Source of the DNA: an uncultured Erysipelotrichaceae bacterium
Lineage (GTDB): Bacteria; Bacillota_I; Bacilli_A; Erysipelotrichales; Erysipelotrichaceae
Assembly: GCA_947175465.1 (NCBI GenBank)
Contig: CAMWMY010000075.1
Coordinates: 1-6,310, forward strand
Reading direction: 5' to 3'
DNA: 6,310 nucleotides
Under the pieces are notes generated by a model. It worked only from the letters and a program-made list of their open reading frames with translations. It searched no databases and had not been told where the DNA came from. The position numbers and the translations under genes were made by a program. Shown here piece by piece: positions 1-6,310 of the stretch; within the stretch, counting starts at the first letter, position 1, and each line of letters starts with the position of its first letter.

Positions 1-270
1 AAATACAAAGATAAAGATATAACAACGAATCTTTTAATTTCTTTAAAACACATGAAATTGCTTTATAATACTTTTACACAAGAAACAAGTAATAAGCAAT
101 TATTCAAAGATATTAATAAACTTTATGAAGAAATTAGCGATATGCAACAACAGCTCTTTGAACTCATGAAGCAGAAAAAGTGGTATGTTATGCAAGCGGA
201 AGAAAAAACTAAAATTTCAAAAGCATACACAAAATTTGCCAACTGTTTAGAGCAAATGAACGCTTCTTAA
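1..270 (+). CDS. CotF-like spore coat protein, C-terminal part (5' end outside window)
   Basis: The frame is open from base 1 to the TAA at 268-270, giving 89 visible residues, so the gene begins left of the window. The ATG at 52 is very probably internal: the codons before it (KYKDKDITTNLLISLKH) continue the domain and no SD precedes it. The visible part resembles the Coat F domain (spore coat protein CotF and relatives): an opening 'DKDITTNLL' helix, 'ETSNKQLF' near the middle, and the typical 'LFELMKQKKWY' segment close to the end. It is all-helical, charged and without a signal peptide. Family members are spore coat components or small sporulation-associated proteins, which supports a spore-forming host. 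Its exact role here cannot be told. It converges on the bgl operon and shares a terminator with it. Assignment is from remembered family pattern, not a search. Confidence 0.72.
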   Translation, partial: KYKDKDITTNLLISLKHMKLLYNTFTQETSNKQLFKDINKLYEEISDMQQQLFELMKQKKWYVMQAEEKTKISKAYTKFANCLEQMNAS

Positions 271-308
271 AAAAGGATACCCTCTTCATGATTACAACTA
301 GTATATAG

Positions 309-352
309 AAAAAAAGAGAATAACAAGCTTCACAAGTTATTCTCTCTTTTTT
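309..352. terminator. Bidirectional intrinsic terminator between convergent genes
   Basis: A perfect 10-bp stem (AGAGAATAAC at 315-324 with GTTATTCTCT at 336-345) encloses an 11-nt loop. An A-run (309-315) lies on the left and a T-run (347-352) on the right, so RNA of either strand ends in a U-run after the hairpin. It sits 39 bases after the coat gene stop and 6 bases after the 6-phospho-beta-glucosidase stop, and probably ends both transcripts. Confidence 0.88.
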
Positions 353-357
353 CATAA

Positions 358-1812
<1,455 letters not shown>

Positions 1813-1815
1813 TTA

Positions 1816-3738
1816 TTAAAATAGTACTGTCATTAAGTTTTCTTCTTTTTGAATCTCTTTATTTTCAGTTGGTAAAATATCCACCATGTCTTTACTATTG
1901 GTAATAAGAATCGGTGTTTGTGTAGAAAAACCTGCTTTTTCAATCTCTTCTAAATCTACTGTTAAAAGAGGTTGTCCTTCTTCTACGATATCCCCTTGTT
2001 TAATATGTGCAACAAAGCCTCTTCCTTCCATTTGCACAGTATCAATACCTACATGAATTAAAATTTCTACTCCTGTATGACTTGTAAGTCCAATTGCATG
2101 TAGTGTTGGAAATAATGTTGTCACAACACCGCTTACAGGTGCAACTACTTTTCCATCGCTTGGAAGAATTCCTACTCCATCTCCTAAAGCACCTTGTGCA
2201 AAAGCATCATCTTTCAATTCATGTAAAGGAATAACTTTCCCACTCATTGGAGATAAAATCTCCTCTTTTTTAACACTCTCTTTTGTTTGTCCACTTTTGG
2301 TATCTTCTTGTAATCCTTTTGTTGTACTATGCGTAGTCACTATAGAACGATCTTTCCAGAAAAAATACGTTAATAGGAAGGCAACAACCATAGAAGCAGC
2401 AATACATATCAATGAAGAATACATACCTGTTGCATCTCCTGTTTCAGAAATAAAGTTTACAATTCCAAAAACTCCTAATCCACCCATAATATAACTTTTA
2501 CCACCTAGAAAAGCAAAGATTCCTCCACCGATGGCGCTCCCTATACAAGCAAAAATAAATGGTTTTTTCTCAGGTAAAGCAAATCCATAAATTCCAGGTT
2601 CTGTAACTCCAAAAATACCAGAAATAATCGCTGGAATTGCAAGCGCTTTTCTATTTTTATCTTTCATTTTAATATACATAGCTACAATCGCAGCTACAAG
2701 TGCAAAACTATGACCAAATGATCCAATCAAAATCGTATCATACCCTAAAGTAGTAACATTGATCACTGCTAAAGGCACAAGCGCCCAGTGCAATCCAAAG
2801 ATTACTAAAATCATGAATGTAAAACCAACAATAACACCTGTTAATACTGGTGAAAAGGAATAAATAGCTGAAAAGGCATCCGTTAATAAGCCCGTAAGAA
2901 TAGAAACGATTGGTCCAATAAATAATAATCCTACAGGAACACTAATAAGTAAAACAAAGAATGGTACAAAGAACGTTTGCAATATTTCTGGCACCCATTT
3001 TTTCGCATATTTCTGTACAAAAGATGCAAAGGCTACAATTAAAATAACTGGAATTACCGTCATTGTATAATTAACCGCAATAAAAGGAACTCCTACAAAA
3101 GTAGTATAGTAATCCCCTACAATAGGAAGTGATCCAAGTGCTTTTGCACCTTGTGCAATTATATCTGCTTGAATGGTTGGATAACATAGAGCTCCACCTA
3201 TCAATAATCCTACAACAACATTCACTTTAAACTTCTTAGCTGCTGTATACCCCAACATAATCGGGAAAAAATAAAAAGCTGTATCTCCAATCGCATTTAA
3301 TATGGCATACGTCCCACTTTCTCCAAATGATGGCCCTAGTAAAAATAAAAGTAGAGCATTTAATCCTTTAATAATCCCAGAAGCACATAGTGGTCCTAAT
3401 ACAGGTTGGAAACATCCTGTAATAATATCAATCATTTTATTAAGGATCCCTTTTGGTGCTTCTTCTTTAGCACCTGGTGCTTCATTGCTAAAGCCACCAA
3501 TTTCACATATATCTGCATATACCACAGGTACATGATTTCCAATAACAACTTGATACTGTCCAGCACTATGCATAACAGTAATTACACCATCCATACTTTT
3601 TAAAACATCATCGTTTGCTTTTGACTCATCTTTCAAACGAAAACGAAGTCTTGTAATGCAGTGTGTCACACTATTTACATTTTCTACACCACCAACATTA
3701 CGCAAAATCTCTTTTGCTAAGCTTTCATATTTACTCAT
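1816..3738 (-). CDS. bglP: Beta-glucoside-specific PTS permease, EIIBCA (single chain)
   Basis: Membrane permease that takes up beta-glucosides and phosphorylates them at C6 using phosphate from HPr. From the ATG at 3738 it is 640 residues in the order EIIB-EIIC-EIIA. EIIB (about 1-80) carries the phosphorylated Cys27 in 'SVTHCITRLRFRLKD'. EIIC (about 100-460) has many hydrophobic segments and the conserved 'GVTEPGIYG' (377-385). A hydrophilic linker (about 462-490) leads to EIIA (about 492-640), with His554 in 'TSHTG' and the phosphorylated His562 in 'LIHVGIDTV'. The start is set by GGAGG at 3747-3751, 8-9 bases before an ATG that opens 'MSKYESLAKEILRNVGG', the usual N-terminus. The frame is open further to a TTG at 3804, but that would translate the regulatory RNA element. 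By family habit, EIIBgl also phosphorylates and inactivates the antiterminator when substrate is absent. Domains and order match the family fully. The exact sugar is unknown. Confidence 0.95.
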   Translation of the reverse strand: MSKYESLAKEILRNVGGVENVNSVTHCITRLRFRLKDESKANDDVLKSMDGVITVMHSAGQYQVVIGNHVPVVYADICEIGGFSNEAPGAKEEAPKGILNKMIDIITGCFQPVLGPLCASGIIKGLNALLLFLLGPSFGESGTYAILNAIGDTAFYFFPIMLGYTAAKKFKVNVVVGLLIGGALCYPTIQADIIAQGAKALGSLPIVGDYYTTFVGVPFIAVNYTMTVIPVILIVAFASFVQKYAKKWVPEILQTFFVPFFVLLISVPVGLLFIGPIVSILTGLLTDAFSAIYSFSPVLTGVIVGFTFMILVIFGLHWALVPLAVINVTTLGYDTILIGSFGHSFALVAAIVAMYIKMKDKNRKALAIPAIISGIFGVTEPGIYGFALPEKKPFIFACIGSAIGGGIFAFLGGKSYIMGGLGVFGIVNFISETGDATGMYSSLICIAASMVVAFLLTYFFWKDRSIVTTHSTTKGLQEDTKSGQTKESVKKEEILSPMSGKVIPLHELKDDAFAQGALGDGVGILPSDGKVVAPVSGVVTTLFPTLHAIGLTSHTGVEILIHVGIDTVQMEGRGFVAHIKQGDIVEEGQPLLTVDLEEIEKAGFSTQTPILITNSKDMVDILPTENKEIQKEENLMTVLF

Positions 3739-3745
3739 CTTTATT

Positions 3746-3778
3746 ACCTCCACTTTTCTTGGTATATGAAAGGAAGGT
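3746..3778 (-). promoter_or_regulatory. Hairpin that would hide the bglP ribosome-binding site
   Basis: In the mRNA, ACCUUCCUUU (3778-3769) can pair with AAGUGGAGGU (3755-3746). The pairing has seven Watson-Crick pairs, two G-U pairs and one C-U mismatch around a 13-nt loop. The 3' arm contains the whole GGAGG SD of bglP (3747-3751). The sequence after the arm is AAUAAAG then AUG, with no U-run, so this is not an intrinsic terminator. The 5' arm shares ACC with the end of the upstream RAT-like element, so the two folds exclude each other. Seen by eye; stability was not computed. Confidence 0.5.
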
Positions 3779-3802
3779 TTAGCCAACTGAATGTAACTAT
3801 CC
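3776..3802 (-). promoter_or_regulatory. Second RAT-like antiterminator binding element (RAT2), bglP leader
   Basis: The mRNA reads GGAUAGUUA, then a 10-nt middle, then GCUAAACC. Both flanks are identical to those of the element ahead of licT (4789-4818) and close to the known RAT consensus of LicT/SacY/BglG proteins. The middle is three bases shorter (27 against 30 in total), leaving a short apical stem such as CA/UG. It lies between the licT stop and the bglP SD, the usual place for a second RAT in bgl operons. The closing GG/CC pairs use the same CC that pairs with the SD in the alternative hairpin. Confidence 0.72.
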
Positions 3803-3861
3803 AAAACACTTATTTTCTACTTCCCAGCCCCTTTCAAAAATGATCAATATTTACTCGCTAT

Positions 3862-4704
3862 TTACATATTCGTTTTGTAAATAACTCTTTCAATATGAAT
3901 CGTCAAATATAATTTCTCTTCATCTGATAACGTATATGCATACTTCTTTTGTATAAATGAAGCAATATCTTCTACACATTGGTATGCATTCTTATATCTT
4001 CTTTTTACCAAATCTAACAAGTCCTGATCATCTTCACTATGATAGGTTGTTTTCGTAAGCAATCGCTGTGCAAAAAATTTAAGGTGTGTAATAAATCGAT
4101 AGTAATAAACAGAACTTTCATCAAACTCTATTTGAAATTTATACTTTACAATATTCGATATTTCCTGCATAACTTTCGTCATTTCATACATATTTTGCAT
4201 ACTATCTTCATCAATTTCAGCATTAACAAAATGAAGTGCAATAAAACCTGCTTCATCTTCAGGAAGCTGTACTTTTAATTTCTTTTCAATCATAGAGATA
4301 GCCACTTTTCCAACTTCAAACTCATCTGGATAAAAACGTTTGATCTCCCACAACAAAGCATTTTTAATTGTGATTCCCTCTAAATATCTTGCTACAGAAG
4401 TAAAAATATGATCAACAAGTGATATAAAAATCATTTCATTGATTCTTTTTCCTAATCTTGTTTTACTAAAAACAATAATTTCTTCTGTCAACTCTAAATA
4501 TTCCAAAGGAATATCCACAATTAATTCTTGTAATTTATTCAATGCTTCTTGGTTTGTTAATGTAAATACTTTCTCTATTTTACTTGGATCGATTTCATCT
4601 CCTACCTTCTTTTGAAACGATATACCTCTTCCCATAATAACTTTTTCAATATGCTTATCTTTCACAACAATGACATTATTATTTAGTACTTTATCAATAA
4701 TCAC
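3862..4704 (-). CDS. licT: LicT/BglG-family transcriptional antiterminator with two PRDs
   Basis: RNA-binding regulator that, when active, binds RAT elements and prevents formation of the overlapping inhibitory hairpin. The 280-residue length is typical. Residues 1-57 form the CAT RNA-binding domain ('MIIDKVLNNNVIVVKD', Asn10, then 'GRGISFQKKVGDEID' at 25-39). PRD1 (about 65-170) has His99 and His158, and PRD2 (about 171-280) has His207 and His270. All four regulatory histidines known from LicT are therefore present. By family knowledge, EIIBgl phosphorylates PRD1 to inactivate the protein without substrate, and HPr phosphorylates PRD2 to activate it when preferred sugars are absent. The start is a GTG at 4704, seven bases after AAAGGAG; no upstream start fits better. 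It is the first gene of the operon and lies behind its own RAT and terminator, so it should be autoregulated. bglG is an equally fair name. Confidence 0.95.
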   Translation of the reverse strand: MIIDKVLNNNVIVVKDKHIEKVIMGRGISFQKKVGDEIDPSKIEKVFTLTNQEALNKLQELIVDIPLEYLELTEEIIVFSKTRLGKRINEMIFISLVDHIFTSVARYLEGITIKNALLWEIKRFYPDEFEVGKVAISMIEKKLKVQLPEDEAGFIALHFVNAEIDEDSMQNMYEMTKVMQEISNIVKYKFQIEFDESSVYYYRFITHLKFFAQRLLTKTTYHSEDDQDLLDLVKRRYKNAYQCVEDIASFIQKKYAYTLSDEEKLYLTIHIERVIYKTNM

Positions 4705-4728
4705 ACCCTATCTCCTTTCCAATTACGT

Positions 4729-4793
4729 AAAAAAACCTACACACTAAGAAAGCACGAAAATGATACATTTTCTACTTTTTAGAATGTAGGTTT
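4729..4793 (-). terminator. Conditional (RAT-controlled) terminator in the licT leader
   Basis: In the mRNA, AAACCUACA (4793-4785) pairs perfectly with UGUAGGUUU (4741-4733) and is followed by further U's (4732-4729), giving a 7-U run. The stem can extend inward (UUCUA with UAGUG, then an A-rich/U-rich stretch), and a perfect 7-bp hairpin, GAAAAUG-UAU-CAUUUUC, caps it. The first five bases of the 5' arm are the last five of the RAT, the classic mutually exclusive arrangement. Without active LicT, transcripts should stop about 25 bases before the licT start codon. Confidence 0.88.
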
Positions 4794-4818
4794 AGCTTGC
4801 TTTGAACAATAACTATCC
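4789..4818 (-). promoter_or_regulatory. RAT1, ribonucleic antiterminator in the licT leader
   Basis: The 30-nt element begins GGAUAGUUAUUG and ends CAAGCUAAACC. This matches the RAT pattern of the LicT/SacY/BglG family (GGAUUGUUACUG...CAGGCAAAACC) at most positions. UUG and CAA form the apical stem and GG/CC the base. It overlaps the 5' arm of the terminator by AAACC. The transcription start predicted from the promoter lies only about six bases upstream, so the leader RNA starts almost with the RAT. Confidence 0.88.
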
Positions 4819-4830
4819 TTTACATTAATT

Positions 4831-4859
4831 ATCATAGCATACTTATATTAAGTTTGCAA
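4831..4859 (-). promoter_or_regulatory. SigA-type promoter of the bgl operon
   Basis: The -35 box is TTGCAA (4859-4854), the spacer is 17 bases, and the -10 box is TATGAT (4836-4831). It lies directly upstream of RAT1, with a predicted start near 4824. This is the strongest promoter-like sequence in the window and the only clear one for the operon. It begins 25 bases after the stop of the small membrane protein gene, with no terminator between, so read-through from the xre unit is possible. Confidence 0.85.
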
Positions 4860-4868
4860 CCGTTTTCA
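4855..4868. promoter_or_regulatory. Probable cre site (CcpA operator) overlapping the -35 box
   Basis: On the + strand this reads TGCAACCGTTTTCA and matches TGWAANCGNTNWCA at all but one position (C for W at the third base). It covers five of the six bases of the -35 box of the bgl promoter, so CcpA bound here would block RNA polymerase. Beta-glucoside operons of Firmicutes are commonly under such catabolite repression. Based on consensus match and position only; no CcpA gene is in the window. Confidence 0.72.
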
Positions 4869-4884
4869 TTTATAATCTAGTCTT

Positions 4885-5214
4885 CTATATCAATATTGTG
4901 CATAATAAACCAATAGCACCTCCCACAACAAATAGCAAACCTATCCCAGCAATTTTTTTACATCGTTCTAATTGTTTAAAGCTATTTTCATCCTTATGAA
5001 TAATAAGATATTTTCTTCTTCTAATTAAATATGTAAGAAGACCACTTGCATTATTCCCACTGATTGTAAAAAAGCCCCATAGTTTAGGATGTTTTAATCC
5101 TCTTGCTGTTGCATCAATCACTGTCATACGATAAATTTGAAAACTGACACAAAACACACCAACAAAGGCAACTGCACTACAAATAATAGCTAAGACCATA
5201 TTTAAATCCACCAT
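4885..5214 (-). CDS. Small membrane protein of unknown function, partner of the XRE gene
   Basis: 109 residues. A hydrophobic segment lies at about 7-27, a central stretch at 45-64 ('KLWGFFTISGNNASGLLTYLI') may dip into or cross the membrane, and a C-terminal hydrophobic segment spans about 88-109. Positive and polar residues lie between (RRRKY at 65-69, and 74-87). The 'PKLWGFF...LLTYLIRRRKY' stretch loosely recalls the short membrane anchor of PLDc_N-type proteins, but I cannot assign a family. The ATG at 5214 is preceded by GGAGGA, which begins directly after the stop of the upstream gene (12 bases between the genes), so the two are surely cotranscribed and probably coupled. A joint membrane role with the XRE protein is inferred from this. 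No catalytic motif is visible. Confidence 0.8.
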   Translation of the reverse strand: MVDLNMVLAIICSAVAFVGVFCVSFQIYRMTVIDATARGLKHPKLWGFFTISGNNASGLLTYLIRRRKYLIIHKDENSFKQLERCKKIAGIGLLFVVGGAIGLLCTILI

Positions 5215-5226
5215 AAGATATCCTCC

Positions 5227-5634
5227 TTAAAATTTTTTAATTATTTGATAAAGCAATGCAGATGAGGTGATAACCATAAGACTAAATATCCCAACTAAAA
5301 AATATTGGTTATCTGGTAGAAACATATTTAATGTTATGAGCAATACAACAACCATGATATTCACCATGATTGCCCATATCATTTTTTTATTGCTTTTTAC
5401 AACATTTGTACTTTCCTCTAAATATTCCATCATTTTTTCATCACCTTTTAACAACACATCAAGACTTATAGAATATAGATTGCTTAACTCTATTATATTT
5501 ATAATATCTGGATATGATTTTTCATTTTCCCAATTAGAAATTGTCTGTCTTGATACATTAAGTTTTTCTGCGACATTTTCTTGTATCATTCCAGACTGTA
5601 TTCGTGCATTTTTAAGTTTTTGCCCTATTTCCAT
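5227..5634 (-). CDS. XRE-family regulator with C-terminal membrane segments
   Basis: 135 residues. The N-terminal 1-63 are a clear Cro/C1-type helix-turn-helix ('IGQKLKNARIQSGMIQENVA', 'LNVSRQTISNWENEKSYPD', recognition helix about 28-36, then 'LYSISLDVLLKG'). Two hydrophobic segments follow at about 84-105 and 111-130, ending in 'IIKKF', so the DNA-binding domain is probably tethered to the inner face of the membrane. HTH proteins of this layout, paired with a small membrane protein gene, are common in Firmicutes. Their signals are mostly unknown, and control of their own operon is plausible. The ATG at 5634 follows AAAGGAG with 9-base spacing. No link to the bgl operon other than position and strand is visible. 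Confidence 0.88.
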   Translation of the reverse strand: MEIGQKLKNARIQSGMIQENVAEKLNVSRQTISNWENEKSYPDIINIIELSNLYSISLDVLLKGDEKMMEYLEESTNVVKSNKKMIWAIMVNIMVVVLLITLNMFLPDNQYFLVGIFSLMVITSSALLYQIIKKF

Positions 5635-5654
5635 ATTTGCCTACTCCTTTCAAC

Positions 5655-5704
5655 GACATTGTCAATTATAGAAGATAAAATGTCTATCAAAAATATTTGA
5701 CATT
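5655..5704 (-). promoter_or_regulatory. Probable xre promoter with repeated AATGTC motifs
   Basis: A perfect -10 box TATAAT (5670-5665) lies about 30 bases before the xre start codon. The -35 region at a 17-base spacer is only TTTTTG, and a better TTGATA sits too close (14 bases). The hexamer AATGTC occurs three times: on the minus strand at 5699-5704 and 5655-5660, and on the plus strand at 5679-5684. The last copy is part of the palindrome GACAATGTC (5655-5663), just downstream of the -10 box. The two outer copies and the inverted middle one flank the promoter, as expected of an autoregulatory operator. Confidence 0.42.
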
Positions 5705-6053
5705 GCACATGTGAGTGCTAAAATTCTTTTACATTGTTTAAATACAAAGCTTTTTCTTCATTATAAAGAATATCAAATATATATTTATAGATTTTAAATA
5801 AAATTCTTATCTAAAAAGTTCTCTTTCACCATCATTCTTTCTTACTATTTAAAATAACAATTTTACTCATTCTCAGTGCTATATTATATATAAATAAAAT
5901 GTGATCTTTCAACCACATTTAAATTTTTCTATTGACTACATTTATCTTTACTAATACCAAAAACTAAAGAATCTCTTACCTTAAGCTTATAACTATTTCT
6001 AACTGATACACAAAATATATCTGCTAATTTGAAAAACTATTATTTTCTCAACT
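5705..6053. other. A/T-rich non-coding stretch
   Basis: No frame here is open over a convincing length with an SD, and I see no tRNA, rRNA, CRISPR, transposase remnant or long repeat. It holds a rightward promoter-like sequence at its left edge (5697-5724), a small hairpin at 5897-5920, and otherwise featureless A/T-rich sequence. It may simply be the spacer between the edge gene and the xre unit. Decayed coding sequence cannot be excluded by eye. Confidence 0.5.
5897..5928. terminator. Weak hairpin, possible terminator in either direction
   Basis: AAATGTG (5897-5903) pairs perfectly with CACATTT (5914-5920) around a 10-nt loop. On the + strand it is followed by AAATTTTT. On the minus strand it is followed by TTATTTATA after the stem. 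The stem is short and A/T-rich. It could end the transcript of the gene at 6054-6310, whose stop lies about 130 bases upstream on the minus strand, or a rightward small RNA. Confidence 0.35.
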
Positions 6054-6310
6054 TTATTCTCCTATATTCGTATACTTCGAAAGACCACTAACTATTTTTA
6101 AAAGTTCTTCTTTTACAGAAGATTTAAAACTTAAATCTCCAATTTTAATATCACCTTGTTCTGCTTTTTTATCATTTCCAAAAACAGCTTGATAGACTTG
6201 AGATAATTTATCCTCAAGTGTAGCCTCAATTTCTTCCCCTTTTTCTATATTGAGCATTTTTGTTTCATTAAGATTCATTATAAAACGATGGTTATGCTCA
6301 AACTTTTTTG
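6054..6310 (-). CDS. Unrecognised protein, C-terminal part (5' end outside window)
   Basis: The minus-strand frame is open from the right edge to the stop at 6054-6056, giving 84 visible residues. An ATG at 6278 exists but no SD precedes it, and the upstream codons (KKFEHNHRFI) run open to the edge, so it is more likely internal to a longer gene. The visible part is soluble, charged and probably helical ('IEKGEEIEATLEDKLSQVYQ', then 'SSVKEELLKIVSGLSKYTNIGE' at the end), with no membrane segment, no cysteine and no motif I know. I do not recognise the family. It could also be a decayed fragment. It is on the same strand as the xre unit but some 400 bases away, so a common operon is unlikely. 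Confidence 0.5.
   Translation of the reverse strand, partial: KKFEHNHRFIMNLNETKMLNIEKGEEIEATLEDKLSQVYQAVFGNDKKAEQGDIKIGDLSFKSSVKEELLKIVSGLSKYTNIGE

Noticed and set aside
2297..2494. Open frame of 65 codons on the + strand within the permease gene
   Set aside because: It lies antisense to a strongly coding, family-matching frame, with no SD and no known motif: a shadow frame. The same holds for + strand frames at 3302-3535, 3406-3603 (antisense to bglP) and 4039-4278 (antisense to licT).
3746..3778. SD-overlapping hairpin read as a normal intrinsic terminator
   Set aside because: No U-run follows the 3' arm (AAUAAAGAUG), and the arm is the ribosome-binding site itself. Kept as a possible translational control element instead.
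3805..3861. Possible separate promoter for bglP after the licT stop
   Set aside because: TTGAAA is present but no acceptable -10 box follows at 16-18 bases. The RAT here makes read-through from the upstream promoter the simpler explanation.
5267..5671. 134-codon + strand frame opposite the XRE gene
   Set aside because: It is a mirror of the clear HTH gene on the minus strand and covers it almost exactly, with no SD. The minus-strand product has a definite HTH and a good SD.
5711..5722. GAGTGCTAA, one half of a CIRCE (HrcA) operator
   Set aside because: The other half (TTAGCACTC at the proper 9-base spacing) is absent and no chaperone gene is near; chance match.
5700..6053. CRISPR, tRNA or insertion-sequence remnants in the gene-free stretch
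   Set aside because: No spaced direct repeats, no cloverleaf-like sequence with CCA end, and no terminal inverted repeats or transposase-like frame seen.

Overview
The window is very A+T-rich, with strong AGGAGG-type Shine-Dalgarno (SD) sites. It carries a spore-coat (CotF-type) gene fragment, a LicT/BglG antiterminator and a Bgl-type PTS. This points to a spore-forming, low-GC Firmicute (Clostridia, Bacilli or Erysipelotrichia-like). I cannot name the species.

Layout. Positions 1-270 (+) are the 3' end of a CotF-like coat gene whose start lies outside the window. It converges on the bgl operon across a bidirectional terminator (about 309-352). Positions 358-4860 (-) are a complete beta-glucoside operon, transcribed right to left: promoter with a cre-like site, leader with an antiterminator target and terminator, licT-type antiterminator, bglP-type EIIBCA permease, and a GH1 6-phospho-beta-glucosidase. 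Positions 4885-5634 (-) are a two-gene unit, an XRE regulator with two membrane segments followed by a small membrane protein. Positions 5635-6053 hold no convincing gene, only the promoter region of the xre unit and one hairpin. Positions 6054-6310 (-) are the 3' end of an unrecognised gene running off the right edge.

How it works. The permease imports and phosphorylates aryl-beta-glucosides or cellobiose-like sugars, and the GH1 enzyme cleaves the phosphorylated product. The antiterminator has an RNA-binding domain and two PRDs with all four conserved histidines. It should sense substrate through PTS phosphorylation and bind RAT (ribonucleic antiterminator) elements in the mRNA. A 14-bp cre-like sequence overlapping the -35 box suggests CcpA catabolite repression.

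Most interesting point. There are two RAT-like elements. The first (4789-4818) overlaps a classical terminator with a U-run ahead of licT. The second (3776-3802), between licT and bglP, overlaps a hairpin with no U-run whose 3' arm is the bglP ribosome-binding site. This suggests that the same antiterminator could act on translation at the second site. That is an inference from the sequence and needs testing.
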